Source: Bin55 sp963667455
GTDB taxonomy: Bacteria; Pseudomonadota; Gammaproteobacteria; Pseudomonadales; Azotimanducaceae
Direction: 5' to 3'
Length of the DNA stretch: 64,000 nt
NCBI GenBank assembly: GCA_963667455.2
Contig: CAXXFR010000029.1
Span: 248,001-312,000, forward strand
Shown one piece after another: positions 9,185 through 17,875 of this stretch; the first letter of the stretch is position 1; each line of letters starts with the position of its first letter. A program made the position numbers and the translations under genes. Below the pieces are notes generated by a model. It was not told the origin of the DNA, searched no databases, and saw nothing but the letters and a program-made list of their open reading frames with translations.

Positions 9185-9212
9185 ATTTTAAGCCCGACCT
9201 TCTGGATGTCAA
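9185..9212 (-). promoter_or_regulatory. sigma70 promoter for tRNA-Gln-rplY-pth-ychF
   Basis: On the minus strand a perfect TTGACA (9212-9207) is followed after 16 bases by TAAAAT (9190-9185). Transcription would begin around 9178, only a few bases before the tRNA 5' end at 9172. This is one of the strongest promoter matches in the window, as expected for a tRNA-led operon. Confidence 0.8.
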
Positions 9213-9634
9213 ACACCCCCCTCTTGACCTGTACGCACAACAGAGTCGGACGGGGCACCATCGCTATGGAGCATCCATCCGCATCGGCTAGCGTGAGTAT
9301 CGTTCCTGTCTAGGCAGATTCTCGGCACATCCACCGCATTGACGCAAAACGGACGATGCCCTAGCAACCAAGTTCGCCGAATTGCCAGTTCGCTCAGCAC
9401 TTGTCAGCGTGGTCTCTCTCGTAGGCTGTGTGCAAAGACAGCTAGCTAAGCCAGGCTAAGACGCCCGCTTCGAGAAAAAGTTTCAACCCGAGACGTATCC
9501 GTGGGTAGTCCGGCGTGGAAATGAGACTCGTGGATACAGTTTACGTCTTGTAAATCCAATCGTGGGACTCTAATCCGAATCATCATGTCCTATCTGGATG
9601 CAACCGGATGATTCGCCGAAAATTTACGATTGGC
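9213..9634. other. gene-free stretch between tRNA-Gln promoter and solenoid gene
   Basis: About 420 bases with no convincing coding frame on either strand and no RNA gene recognised. In related gammaproteobacteria prs, and sometimes ispE, would be near here. I find no remnant of either that I can recognise. Confidence 0.5.
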
Positions 9635-9665
9635 GACAGAAACACGAACCCGCTTCGTGTCTGTC
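9635..9665 (-). terminator. hairpin just after the solenoid gene
   Basis: GACAGAAACACGAA (9635-9648) can pair with TTCGTGTCTGTC (9654-9665), a 12-pair stem with a two-base bulge and a short loop. It begins 3 bases beyond the stop codon of the upstream solenoid gene. There is no run of U directly after the stem; an AT-rich stretch follows about 10 bases later. It may end transcription or protect the mRNA 3' end. Confidence 0.45.
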
Positions 9666-9667
9666 AA

Positions 9668-11470
9668 TTACCTCAGCATGTCACGAACATTCGGCAAGCT
9701 CGAAGGTGTGAATCCTTCTGGAGCATAGGCTCGAACCTTTTCCAATTGGTCCTCACTCAATTCGTCTCCAAACTGTGGTCTCATCAACAACATCACCGCC
9801 ATTCTTGATCTCTCGCTCGCCGTTGGAAGTGCGCCGAGATTCTCCGCCAGTACTCCGGGAGCGTCGACCAGCAAAGCAGAGGCGATTGAGCTAATGTACT
9901 TCGCACGCTCTGGCTCCGCCGCTAATTGCTCGTTTCCTAGCTGAATAGCCTCTTGTGCCTCCCCTGAACTAATTAGGACCTGTCCAATTTCGCCTAATGC
10001 GGCAATTCTTGTTGTTTCATTGCGCACATTGCCAAGCAGTTCAATGGAAGCATTCAAGTCGCGTTGTGCCACACTTCGAACTACAAGAACCTCATGCCCA
10101 ATTTCGGATTCGCCAATTTGTTCCTGTTGAGCAATCTGCATCGCAAGCTGAGAGTTATCTGTAGCCAGACTTTCGATGACGGTTGGCAACAACTCGTCGC
10201 TAAGTCCCGATACTTCGGAATCGGTGGATAGCCAATCGACCGCTCCTGCAACGTCGGTTTTTGCCCAATGATCAATAATTTTCACGGCAATCCTGACTTT
10301 ACTTTCATAGTTCTCTACCTCAGGCAACAAGAGAACCGCATTGTCGATTGAGTCCTCGGCGATCGCGATCATCGCCTGTTCCCGAGAGTATGTGTGCATA
10401 CTGCGAGGCAAACTATGGAGACTATCCAAGATCTCATATGGGTCAATATTGGACCAGGCTTTAACAACATTGCGTTGAAGTTGTAAGCGATTCCCGCTCG
10501 ACCGAACTGAGTTCAGTGCGTTGAGTGCTGCTCTAGGATCTGTTGTCGCCAATTGCAAAGAGATCGTAGCCAGAACCGTGGGTTCAATCCGGTTTTGAAA
10601 ATAAATGGCTTGTTCAAGTGCTTTTTCGGCATCATGCCCTGCGACGGATTCCAACACACTAGCGACGGTTCGCGATTTGGTTCGGTGATCGGGAATCGAG
10701 GTCTCAATCCGGTCCAATACAGCTTCAAGCCCAATCTCCTTCACAAGTGCTTCACAAATTCTCCTCAAGCGGATTGTTTCATTAATATTCAGACGTGATA
10801 TCCTGTGTTGATTCTCCGTTAGAAACTCTTTCCATGCCGACTCCGGATCTTCTACGGGAGCGGTAGAGTCCATTATTCCCAATATTGTGTTTGCGAGGGA
10901 TCTTCCCATCATTCGCGTAGCAATATCCTTGCGGTCTGAGGACGACAAATCACTTCGTGTCTCCAAAATCGCGTCTACCGCATAGTCATGCCATTTGCCT
11001 GTCAGTTGCTTGGCAGTCTCGACCGCTTGGTCCAAGTTCTTTATGGACCACACTTCAAAGATCGGCGCAACCACGGATTCTATGGCAATGTTTGAGAAAT
11101 TCCTGACCTGATACAATGCTAAGTCAGGATTGATCAATGCAAGTTCGCTTAAAACAACCGAAAAAAGCTCCTCTCTGAGTTCTTCCGGTCTAAGCTGATT
11201 GGCTTGATTCAGAAAGCTCACCAGAGACTCTTCATCCGCATTCGCCATAAGTACACGAAGGCCGATTGTTCGAATCCTAGGGTCGCTGAACCGTTCAAGA
11301 GCAGAAAGCTCAGAGGACAAATCACGGTCCACAATTGAACCCTGACTAGCCGACGAATCTTCAACCTGCTCCTCATCACCGCTCGTAGACTCCGCTAGGA
11401 GGAGGAGCGTAAATAGAGGAAGGACCAGTCGAGCCCAAGATGGAAACTCAATCCTACCGTATCGGATCAC
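9668..11470 (-). CDS. exported alpha-solenoid repeat protein, paralogue A
   Basis: 600 residues. An N-terminal hydrophobic stretch (RLVLPLFTLLLLAES) looks like a signal peptide or anchor, then the rest is almost wholly helical. Helical hairpin repeats share a loose pattern of Trp, a few residues, Asp-Pro (or Asp-Val), then Ala-Leu: for example VVKAWSNIDPYEILDSL, IIDHWAKTDVAGAVDWL, LATTDPRAALNALNSV. This resembles HEAT or Sel1/TPR-like solenoids but I do not recognise a named family. Two paralogues lie at 26.4-29.6 kb. A small Cys-rich secreted protein is encoded 67 bases upstream on the same strand, an arrangement repeated at the other locus. Inferred role: periplasmic protein-protein scaffold; function unknown. 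It occupies the position of ispE/prs in related genomes. Confidence 0.8.
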   Translation of the reverse strand: MIRYGRIEFPSWARLVLPLFTLLLLAESTSGDEEQVEDSSASQGSIVDRDLSSELSALERFSDPRIRTIGLRVLMANADEESLVSFLNQANQLRPEELREELFSVVLSELALINPDLALYQVRNFSNIAIESVVAPIFEVWSIKNLDQAVETAKQLTGKWHDYAVDAILETRSDLSSSDRKDIATRMMGRSLANTILGIMDSTAPVEDPESAWKEFLTENQHRISRLNINETIRLRRICEALVKEIGLEAVLDRIETSIPDHRTKSRTVASVLESVAGHDAEKALEQAIYFQNRIEPTVLATISLQLATTDPRAALNALNSVRSSGNRLQLQRNVVKAWSNIDPYEILDSLHSLPRSMHTYSREQAMIAIAEDSIDNAVLLLPEVENYESKVRIAVKIIDHWAKTDVAGAVDWLSTDSEVSGLSDELLPTVIESLATDNSQLAMQIAQQEQIGESEIGHEVLVVRSVAQRDLNASIELLGNVRNETTRIAALGEIGQVLISSGEAQEAIQLGNEQLAAEPERAKYISSIASALLVDAPGVLAENLGALPTASERSRMAVMLLMRPQFGDELSEDQLEKVRAYAPEGFTPSSLPNVRDMLR

Positions 11471-11537
11471 TTCGAATGCCTCTGTTACGTCAGGCTAGCT
11501 ACATCCGCACTAGCAAGATTTGGCTACCTAGCAGGAA

Positions 11538-11942
11538 CTAGAAGATTGGTCCACCAGGGTTCCTGCATTCCGTGTATGAGTTCGCACAGGCAATCATTGA
11601 TGTGACAAACGTTCGCCAACAGTGCTCTTTGTAGTGCCTTTCAAATGCCTCCCACGCTCTTTCTATACACCTGTTGAGCCTTGCACGGGCATCTTTGGGA
11701 TCCATCCCAGCCCTTAGGTTTCTGTCATATTCATCCAAACAATTGTCATAATCCCACCTGAGAAAGCCCCAACTGGGATCGCAAGCGTATAGTGCCTGTT
11801 CTGCATGATATGCACAAATGTAGAAATGCTGTCTACAGGTATCTCCCGACGCAGCTACTGCAGATGCGGTGGAGACGCCCACACCCCCGACAACCACCAT
11901 GACACAAAGTCCAAGCAACAGTCTCATAAATCCAGTCTTCAT
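11538..11942 (-). CDS. small secreted Cys-rich protein
   Basis: 134 residues from the ATG at 11942 (MKTGFMRLLLG); the frame is open upstream to 11978 but that adds nothing signal-like. A clear signal peptide (LLLGLCVMVVVGGVGVSTASA) precedes a mature part of about 100 residues with eight cysteines spaced through two helical halves (TCRQHFYICAY, YACDP, NCLDEY, NRCIERA, EHCWRTF, IACANSYTEC). The even cysteine count suggests four disulfides in the periplasm. No family recognised. It lies 67 bases upstream of solenoid paralogue A on the same strand, so the two are probably co-expressed. Confidence 0.75.
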   Translation of the reverse strand: MKTGFMRLLLGLCVMVVVGGVGVSTASAVAASGDTCRQHFYICAYHAEQALYACDPSWGFLRWDYDNCLDEYDRNLRAGMDPKDARARLNRCIERAWEAFERHYKEHCWRTFVTSMIACANSYTECRNPGGPIF

Positions 11943-12644
11943 AGTTTCACTCCACAGCAAAAAATGCTTGGCGGGCAAGAATGTGCCTTCAAGCTGGTCG
12001 ATGACTCAATGTCCAAGATTGCCGCCAACTATTCGCCAAAAGCCAAGGTCGTATTGTACACACCATTGCAACCTGAAGACGCCCAGATCAAGTACATTCA
12101 GCGAGTGTGACACTCTCCGAAGAAAGTACTTCTCGATGTCCACATTGCCAGAGGCACACTTTGGCTGGCACCAATCGGTTGGGCATCCCAGTCGGTGTGC
12201 GGCACTTGTGGCGAATGGAAGCGGGGCAAGTTTCGCCTCAACACCACCAACAATCGGCACTAGGCCATGAGGAGCGTCTGCAACCGTCGCGACCGGGGCG
12301 TGTCCGCTCGATACTTCGACAACCAGTTTGCCTCGCTCATGAGCAGCGAATTTCGAACTGAAGAGACTCACGATCCGTAGCTGTATCAGATCGAATCAGG
12401 CATTGAGACACCTCTAAGAACACAAAAGCGTCTTGTTTACTCTCGTGTCTTGCCATAAAAAATAGCTGGAATTTTTCGGTGAAGCGAAATTTCGTGATGC
12501 AAGGCTAGGCAGCCTCGTTCGTTTCGCCGGCTTGCTCCCACTCTAACACAAAGCACGGTGCCATGCCAGATCCGAGTTGATCCCTCAAGAGTCTTGCCTA
12601 GGCGACTTGGCATCGAATATTCAAAGCTTCAAAAACGTCGAGAG
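11943..12644. other. gene-free stretch between small secreted gene and lolB
   Basis: About 700 bases. Open frames such as 12006-12371 (minus) and 11869-12270 (plus) overlap each other on opposite strands, have no ribosome binding site and resemble nothing I know. Their local composition could reflect a decayed gene, but I cannot identify one. In related genomes ispE lies next to lolB here. Confidence 0.5.
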
Positions 12645-13283
12645 TCATTCATCGAACAGTACACGTACGACGGTGTCGTCTCGCTTGAACTCAAACTCGC
12701 TAACGGACTCAGAGTCTTCTTGATTGTCCACGTACTCGACTCCAACTAGCCAGTCGTCGAAGCTGAATTGCACCAGTCGCCCTTGGGAATCTAATCTCTC
12801 ATCCATCGCAGATTCAATCATTACGCAGTCCATTTTCATGCAACCGGGCAGATCGAGAATGGGAATCGAAATACCTGTTTCCTCGGCAATCCACTTTTCG
12901 ACGTCGATGCTCTTGTAGTCCAGTCCGTCCGATGTCACGACATCCCCAATTCGAACGTTACCGCGTGCATGAAGCCGCCATGTCCCAAGTCGGGAACGAA
13001 GACGTAGCTCCCAGCGGGGATCTTTCGACTTCCAGTTGAACCTTAGCGATCCAGATCCCTCGTCGCTCTTGTAGATGATTCGTCCAGATGCGCTAGTTAC
13101 CCCTTGATCGCCGATCTCAAGGTCGGGCAGATCGGGAATAGTTAGTGGCTGGCAACCAACCAATACGGCACCCGCCAGCAGTATCGAGGCAAAAACGACG
13201 GCGAGAATTGCGGAGCGAGGCTTGAATCGCAGACTTCGATCCTGAATGGGTCTGATATTATTTCCAACCGTCTCGCGATGCAT
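12645..13283 (-). CDS. lolB: outer membrane lipoprotein receptor LolB
   Basis: 212 residues from ATG 13283. The lipobox is LVGC (Cys about 44), after a hydrophobic stretch AILAVVFASILLAGA. The mature part follows LolB: GRIIYKSDEGSGSLRFNW, a strand series with LRLRSRLGTWRLHARG, and a helix-strand segment ISIPILDLPGC. LolB accepts lipoproteins from LolA and inserts them in the outer membrane. The position, divergent from hemA, is classic for gammaproteobacteria. Only 14 bases separate the two start codons. The n-region before the hydrophobic core is unusually long at about 24 residues. An in-frame CTG at 13232 with AGGA 7 bases upstream would give a standard signal peptide and is a possible true start. 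Confidence 0.88.
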   Translation of the reverse strand: MHRETVGNNIRPIQDRSLRFKPRSAILAVVFASILLAGAVLVGCQPLTIPDLPDLEIGDQGVTSASGRIIYKSDEGSGSLRFNWKSKDPRWELRLRSRLGTWRLHARGNVRIGDVVTSDGLDYKSIDVEKWIAEETGISIPILDLPGCMKMDCVMIESAMDERLDSQGRLVQFSFDDWLVGVEYVDNQEDSESVSEFEFKRDDTVVRVLFDE

Positions 13284-13297
13284 AACCTATTGATTTC

Positions 13298-14563
13298 ATG
13301 CCGATTATAGCGTTCGGCCTCAGTCATCGCACCGCTGGGATCGACCTCCGAGGTCGTGCTTCGATTCTCCCATCGGACGCTCAAAAAGCACTCTCTGCGC
13401 TCCTCGATTCCGCGTCATTCGTACATGAGGCTTCCATTCTTTCGACATGTAATCGAACGGAAGTTCACGCATATGTCGGGTTGACTTCGGAACACGCTGT
13501 CCGCGAACACATGATCCGGTGGTTCGCCAATCACCGCAACCTCACATTAGCCGAGCTTGACGGCAAGACGTACTTTCACTGGAACAACAATGCCGTAAGG
13601 CACATCCTTCGAGTCGCAACCGGATTGGACTCGCAAGTATTGGGCGAACCACAGATATTCGGTCAGTACAAGGATGCCTACCAGGTCGCCCGCACTGTCG
13701 GTGCCGCTCGTACTGAACTGACCGAAGTGACGATGGCCGCAGTACGCACCGGCAAGAAAGTACGCACAGAATCTGAAATCGGAAAGCACTCCATCTCCGT
13801 TCCCCAAGCCGCTTTGGTAATGGCTCGCCAGATCTTTTCTGATTTGAACAACACGCGAGTGTTGCTGTTGGGAGCTGGCGAAACGATATGCCTCGTAAGC
13901 AAACACATGCAATCGGCCAATGTCGGGTCCATCGGTGTCGCCAACCGCACCTTGTCGCGAGCTTCACAGATAGCAGATCAAGTCGACGGTCATGCCATGC
14001 CCCTCGCGGATTTCGGCGACCGGCTCCACGAGTACGACATCGTGGTCAGCTCAACCAACAGTCCCACAGCGGTTGTTACGGGAGATGTCGTCCGGAATGC
14101 TCGCCAACGAAGACGATTTCGTCCGATGTTCTTTGTCGATTTGGCCGTGCCTCGAGACATCGAGCCGTCCGTAGCTCAAATCAGCAATGTCTACCTCTAC
14201 ACGATTGACGATCTGACATCCGTGATTGACGAAAACCTCAAGTCTCGTCAAGACTCGATACAGCAGGCCGAGCAACTAATCGAACAGGGACTTGTCCATT
14301 ACCAAGAAGAAAACAAAGTACGTCAAGTGTCGAGCTTGATTACCAACTTCCGCACCAATGTCGACGGAATCAAGAATCGAGCTGTAAAGCGGGCGCGTGC
14401 TCGATTGGATGCTGGAGAGGACCCACAAGAAGTCATCGACCGACTAGCAAATGACCTCACCAACAAACTCGCTCACAATCCCACGCTGGCACTGAAGGGA
14501 GCGAGTTCAGCCGAAGACCAGAAAGTTCTCGAAATCCTCCGCAACGTTTACTGCATCGACTAA
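13298..14563 (+). CDS. hemA: glutamyl-tRNA reductase
   Basis: 421 residues. First enzyme of C5-pathway tetrapyrrole synthesis: NADPH-dependent reduction of glutamyl-tRNA to glutamate-1-semialdehyde. The catalytic Cys51 sits in ILSTCNRTE, followed by the conserved VLGEPQIFGQYKDAY block, the NADPH-binding LLLGAGETICLV, and the C-terminal dimerisation helices. The start MPIIAFGLSHRTAG matches family N-termini. It overlaps prfA by one base (TAATG), so translation is coupled. It starts 14 bases from the annotated lolB start on the other strand, so its promoter must lie inside the lolB coding region. Confidence 0.98.
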   Translation: MPIIAFGLSHRTAGIDLRGRASILPSDAQKALSALLDSASFVHEASILSTCNRTEVHAYVGLTSEHAVREHMIRWFANHRNLTLAELDGKTYFHWNNNAVRHILRVATGLDSQVLGEPQIFGQYKDAYQVARTVGAARTELTEVTMAAVRTGKKVRTESEIGKHSISVPQAALVMARQIFSDLNNTRVLLLGAGETICLVSKHMQSANVGSIGVANRTLSRASQIADQVDGHAMPLADFGDRLHEYDIVVSSTNSPTAVVTGDVVRNARQRRRFRPMFFVDLAVPRDIEPSVAQISNVYLYTIDDLTSVIDENLKSRQDSIQQAEQLIEQGLVHYQEENKVRQVSSLITNFRTNVDGIKNRAVKRARARLDAGEDPQEVIDRLANDLTNKLAHNPTLALKGASSAEDQKVLEILRNVYCID

Positions 14564-15675
14564 TGGCCATTTCTCCCAATCTAATGGAACGCCTGGATGA
14601 GGTAGTGCACCGCCACCAGGAACTTGAAGCCTTGCTCGGGGACCAGGATGTGATCGCCGATTTGGATCGATTCGTGCAACTGTCTCGCGAATACTCGGGA
14701 TTGCAACCTATTGTCACTGCGTTTGAGAAATTTCGATCAATCGACAAGGAATTGGCCGAAGCGCTCGAATTGCTGGATGAAGAGGATAAAGAGATTCGAG
14801 ATATCGGCAACGAATTTGTCGATACTCTCTATCCGATGTTCCAGAAAGCCCTTCAGGAGGTCGAACTGCTGTTGTTGCCGACGGATCCTTCCGATAAAGC
14901 CAATGTCTTTCTCGAGATTCGTGCTGGAACCGGCGGAGAAGAGGCTGCGCTCTTTGTCGGCGACTTGGCTCAAATGTACGAAAAGTACGCGGCCCAGCAA
15001 GGCTGGAACGCGCAACTGATATCCAAACGGGTTGCAAGCCAAGGCGGAATGAAGGAAGCAGTTTTTCGCATATCTGGTACTGATGTCTATTCGAAGCTGA
15101 AGTTCGAATCGGGCACCCATCGTGTTCAACGAGTACCGCAAACTGAATCCCAAGGTCGAATTCACACCTCGGCGTGCACAGTCGCCATACTCCCCGAGAT
15201 CGAAGAACTGACCGATGTCGAGATCAAGGATTCCGACCTACGTATCGACACGTATCGAGCCTCCGGAGCGGGAGGTCAGCACGTCAACAAGAAGGACACC
15301 GCCGTTCGAATCACGCACTTGCCCACTGGGACTGTAGCGGAGTGCCAGGATGAACGCTCGCAACACCAAAACAAATTGCGAGCCATGGCACTGCTGAAGT
15401 CGCGAATTCTCGATGCGCAACGCGAAGAACAAGAGCAGGAGCGGACGCTAGATCGCAAGACGCAGGTCGGTTCTGGTGATCGTTCCGAGAGGGTCCGAAC
15501 CTACAACTTCCCGCAGGGCAGACTCACGGATCATCGAGTCCAACTTACGCTCTACAAGCTCGATGAAATCATGGAAGGCGCATTGGACCAAGTCATCGAT
15601 CCCTTAATCAAGGATCATCAAGTGAGCTTGCTACGCGAGATCGACGGAGACTTCGAAAAATCGATCGATGCCTAA
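14563..15675 (+). CDS. prfA: peptide chain release factor 1
   Basis: 370 residues; recognises UAA and UAG stop codons. The tripeptide anticodon region is PQT at about 192-194 (in RVPQTESQGRIHTSA; Pro-x-Thr is the RF1 signature) and the GGQ catalytic motif is at about 237-239 (SGAGGQHVNKKDTA). No internal frameshift, unlike prfB. It overlaps hemA by one base and prmC by 8 bases, the conserved hemA-prfA-prmC cluster; PrmC methylates the GGQ glutamine of this protein. Confidence 0.98.
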   Translation: MAISPNLMERLDEVVHRHQELEALLGDQDVIADLDRFVQLSREYSGLQPIVTAFEKFRSIDKELAEALELLDEEDKEIRDIGNEFVDTLYPMFQKALQEVELLLLPTDPSDKANVFLEIRAGTGGEEAALFVGDLAQMYEKYAAQQGWNAQLISKRVASQGGMKEAVFRISGTDVYSKLKFESGTHRVQRVPQTESQGRIHTSACTVAILPEIEELTDVEIKDSDLRIDTYRASGAGGQHVNKKDTAVRITHLPTGTVAECQDERSQHQNKLRAMALLKSRILDAQREEQEQERTLDRKTQVGSGDRSERVRTYNFPQGRLTDHRVQLTLYKLDEIMEGALDQVIDPLIKDHQVSLLREIDGDFEKSIDA

Positions 15676-16486
15676 GCTCAACAGCCTAGGCTGCTACTTC
15701 GACTGGGCATTGACCAAAATCGGACGATCCGATAGCGAACTGCTCATGCAGCACGTGCTGGGCATCTCTACGACTGAAGCGTACTCCCATCGCAGTCGTC
15801 AAGTGGATCGAATTCAAGGAGAGCATCTTTGCAAGCTTGTAGAAGAACGAGCTTGTGGAATGCCGCTCGACTACATTACTGGTATCAGTCACTTCTGGAC
15901 GATTGAGTTGGAAGTTAATCGCAGTGTGCTCATTCCCCGACCGGAAACCGAAATTCTCGTAGAGGAATGTATTGAGCATGTACGAGATGGAGACAGTGTG
16001 CTCGACTTGGGAACAGGTTCGGGCGCGATTGCCCTCGCCTTGCGTTCAGAACTGGACATTCATGTCGTTGGAACCGACTCGGATGAGCATGCACTCGCAG
16101 TGTGCAGACGGAATGCTTCGAAGCTCAATTTGAACATCGAAGTCCTGCTATCGGACTGGTACAGCGATGTCACCGGTGAGTTTGACCTCATTGCCTCAAA
16201 TCCCCCCTACGTTCGAGATTGCGATCCTCGACTGGCCGAGAGCGACATTCGTTTTGAACCTCGTACTGCACTTCTGGGTGGAAGCGATGGATTGGATGCA
16301 CTTCGAAGAGTCATCGGCGGAGCAATGTCTCACCTCAAGAACGGAGGTCACCTAGTGGTCGAACACGGTTTCGATCAGCAAGACGCAACGATCGAACTGT
16401 TTGAAAAAGCTGGCTTCACCAAGATTCGTTGGCGCAATGACTACGCCGGTACTCATAGAGTCGTATGCGGAACTAGACATGAATGA
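15668..16486 (+). CDS. prmC: release factor glutamine methyltransferase
   Basis: 272 residues. N5-methylates the Gln of the GGQ motif of RF1 and RF2 using S-adenosylmethionine. The N-terminal helical domain is followed by the Rossmann fold with motif I (VLDLGTGSGAIALAL) and the catalytic SNPPYV motif that holds the substrate Gln. FEPRTALLGGSDGLDALR is the usual family block. The start overlaps prfA by 8 bases and the end overlaps moeB by 8 bases. Confidence 0.97.
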   Translation: MPKLNSLGCYFDWALTKIGRSDSELLMQHVLGISTTEAYSHRSRQVDRIQGEHLCKLVEERACGMPLDYITGISHFWTIELEVNRSVLIPRPETEILVEECIEHVRDGDSVLDLGTGSGAIALALRSELDIHVVGTDSDEHALAVCRRNASKLNLNIEVLLSDWYSDVTGEFDLIASNPPYVRDCDPRLAESDIRFEPRTALLGGSDGLDALRRVIGGAMSHLKNGGHLVVEHGFDQQDATIELFEKAGFTKIRWRNDYAGTHRVVCGTRHE

Positions 16487-17246
16487 CGACGAGCTACTCC
16501 GCTACAGTCGGCAGATCATGCTTCCCGACATCGATGTCGCCGGTCAAGAGAAAATCCTTTCAGCACATGTAGGCATTATTGGACTGGGAGGGCTTGGATC
16601 GCCGACAGCGCTCTACCTGGCTGCCGCAGGAATCGGACACCTGACGCTCGTGGATTTCGATGTCGTAGACGTGACCAATCTGCAACGGCAAATCGCTCAC
16701 ACCGAGGACAACGTTGGCAGGAGCAAAGTTGACTCGGCACTCGAGTCCATCGCGAGAATCAACTCAGACACCCAAGTCGAAACAGTCGATGAACGGATCG
16801 CAGATGATGCGCTAGTGAAACTCGCCAACGAAGTGGACGTACTAGTCGACGGATCGGACAATTTTGAGACCCGATACGCAGTCAACGAAGCATCTCTAGC
16901 AACGGAAACTCCGCTTGTATCAGGTGCTGCCATACGAATGGAGGGGCAGATTGCAGTCTTTGATCCACGTGATCCCTCTTCGCCCTGCTATCGATGCTTG
17001 TACCGCGATGGCACGGGAGAACCGCTCAACTGCGCTGAGAATGGTGTGATCGCCCCGCTGGTTGGAATCATTGGGTCGTTTCAAGCAATGGAGACGTTGA
17101 AGCTAGTCGGCGAATTCGGCGAATCGTCCGTCGGCTGGGTTCACTACCTCGATGCCAAACGCATGGAATGGCGCAAACTGAAGCTCCCAAAAAACCCAAA
17201 TTGCCCAAGGTGTTCGGTCTACGTGAACAGATCTCTATCGCCCTAG
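16479..17246 (+). CDS. moeB: MoeB/ThiF-family sulfur-carrier adenylyltransferase
   Basis: 255 residues from the ATG at 16479 (MNDDELLRYSRQIMLPDID); the open frame to 16401 lies inside prmC and is a shadow. The family adenylates the C-terminal Gly of ubiquitin-like sulfur carriers such as MoaD or ThiS. Visible: the nucleotide-binding IIGLGGLGSP, the VDFDVVDVTNLQRQ segment, and zinc ligands CYRC and CPRC. The gene follows prmC as in Pseudomonas-type hemA-prfA-prmC-moeB clusters, which favours MoeB over ThiF. It has no rhodanese domain. Its TAG stop overlaps the TAG stop of convergent lipB at the CTAG palindrome 17243-17246. Confidence 0.93.
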   Translation: MNDDELLRYSRQIMLPDIDVAGQEKILSAHVGIIGLGGLGSPTALYLAAAGIGHLTLVDFDVVDVTNLQRQIAHTEDNVGRSKVDSALESIARINSDTQVETVDERIADDALVKLANEVDVLVDGSDNFETRYAVNEASLATETPLVSGAAIRMEGQIAVFDPRDPSSPCYRCLYRDGTGEPLNCAENGVIAPLVGIIGSFQAMETLKLVGEFGESSVGWVHYLDAKRMEWRKLKLPKNPNCPRCSVYVNRSLSP

Positions 17247-17875
17247 TTAACGGCTGACTCTAACTCCGTATAGCCAAAACTGCTGGCAAAGCACTCGATC
17301 ACCCGATCCGTCGCTTCGCTATAGACGATATCGGGAATGAAGTCCTTGATCTGAGTCACCTCCATACCAACCAATCCACAAGGATTGATCCTCTCAAACG
17401 GTTCGAGGTCCATCGACACGTTAAGGCTGATCCCGTGGTACGAACATCCTCTTCGAATCCTCAATCCTAGAGCTCCTATCTTCTTGCCGTCGACGTAGAC
17501 GCCTGGAGTCCCCTCGATTCGATCAGCTTCAATATCGAAAGCCTTCAAGGACTCGATCATTACCTGTTCCAGTCCTCGAACGAAGCTGTGAACGCTTTGC
17601 TTGGATCGTTTGAGATCCCGTAGCAAGTAGCCAACAATCTGTCCAGGTCCGTGATAGGTAACTTGACCTCCACGGTCAGTTTGCACAACAGGAATGTCTC
17701 CGGGCACCAGCAGATGTTGCGGCGATGCGGCTTGACCCAAAGTAAATACTGGCTCGTGTTCGGTCAGCCAAAGTTCATCCGGCGTGTCCGCGCAACGTCC
17801 ATCGGTGAACGAACGCATGTCTTCCCACACAGCCTGGTAGGGGGTGAGTCCCAGCGTTCGAACGTGAAGATTCAG
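17243..17875 (-). CDS. lipB: octanoyltransferase LipB, probable non-canonical start
   Basis: LipB moves octanoate from acyl carrier protein to lipoyl domains. Core motifs: DRGGQVTYHGPGQ, the catalytic Lys region GVYVDGKKIGALGLRIRRGCSYHG, and SLNVSMDLEPFERINPCG with the active Cys. The first conventional start is a GTG at 17830, but clear LipB homology continues upstream (LHVRTLGLTPYQAVW, matching VRQLGLQPYE of E. coli). In that region no ATG, GTG or TTG occurs in frame before the upstream stop. Candidates are CTG at 17873-17875 (210 residues, near E. coli's 213) or ATT at 17885-17887. I use the CTG; ribosome binding sites are weak for all options. It lies 58 bases after dacA, in the usual dacA-lipB order. 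Confidence 0.9.
   Translation of the reverse strand: MNLHVRTLGLTPYQAVWEDMRSFTDGRCADTPDELWLTEHEPVFTLGQAASPQHLLVPGDIPVVQTDRGGQVTYHGPGQIVGYLLRDLKRSKQSVHSFVRGLEQVMIESLKAFDIEADRIEGTPGVYVDGKKIGALGLRIRRGCSYHGISLNVSMDLEPFERINPCGLVGMEVTQIKDFIPDIVYSEATDRVIECFASSFGYTELESAVN

Noticed and set aside
12006..12371. 121-codon minus-strand frame between the small secreted gene and lolB
   Set aside because: Overlaps equally long plus-strand frames, has no start signal and looks like random translation.
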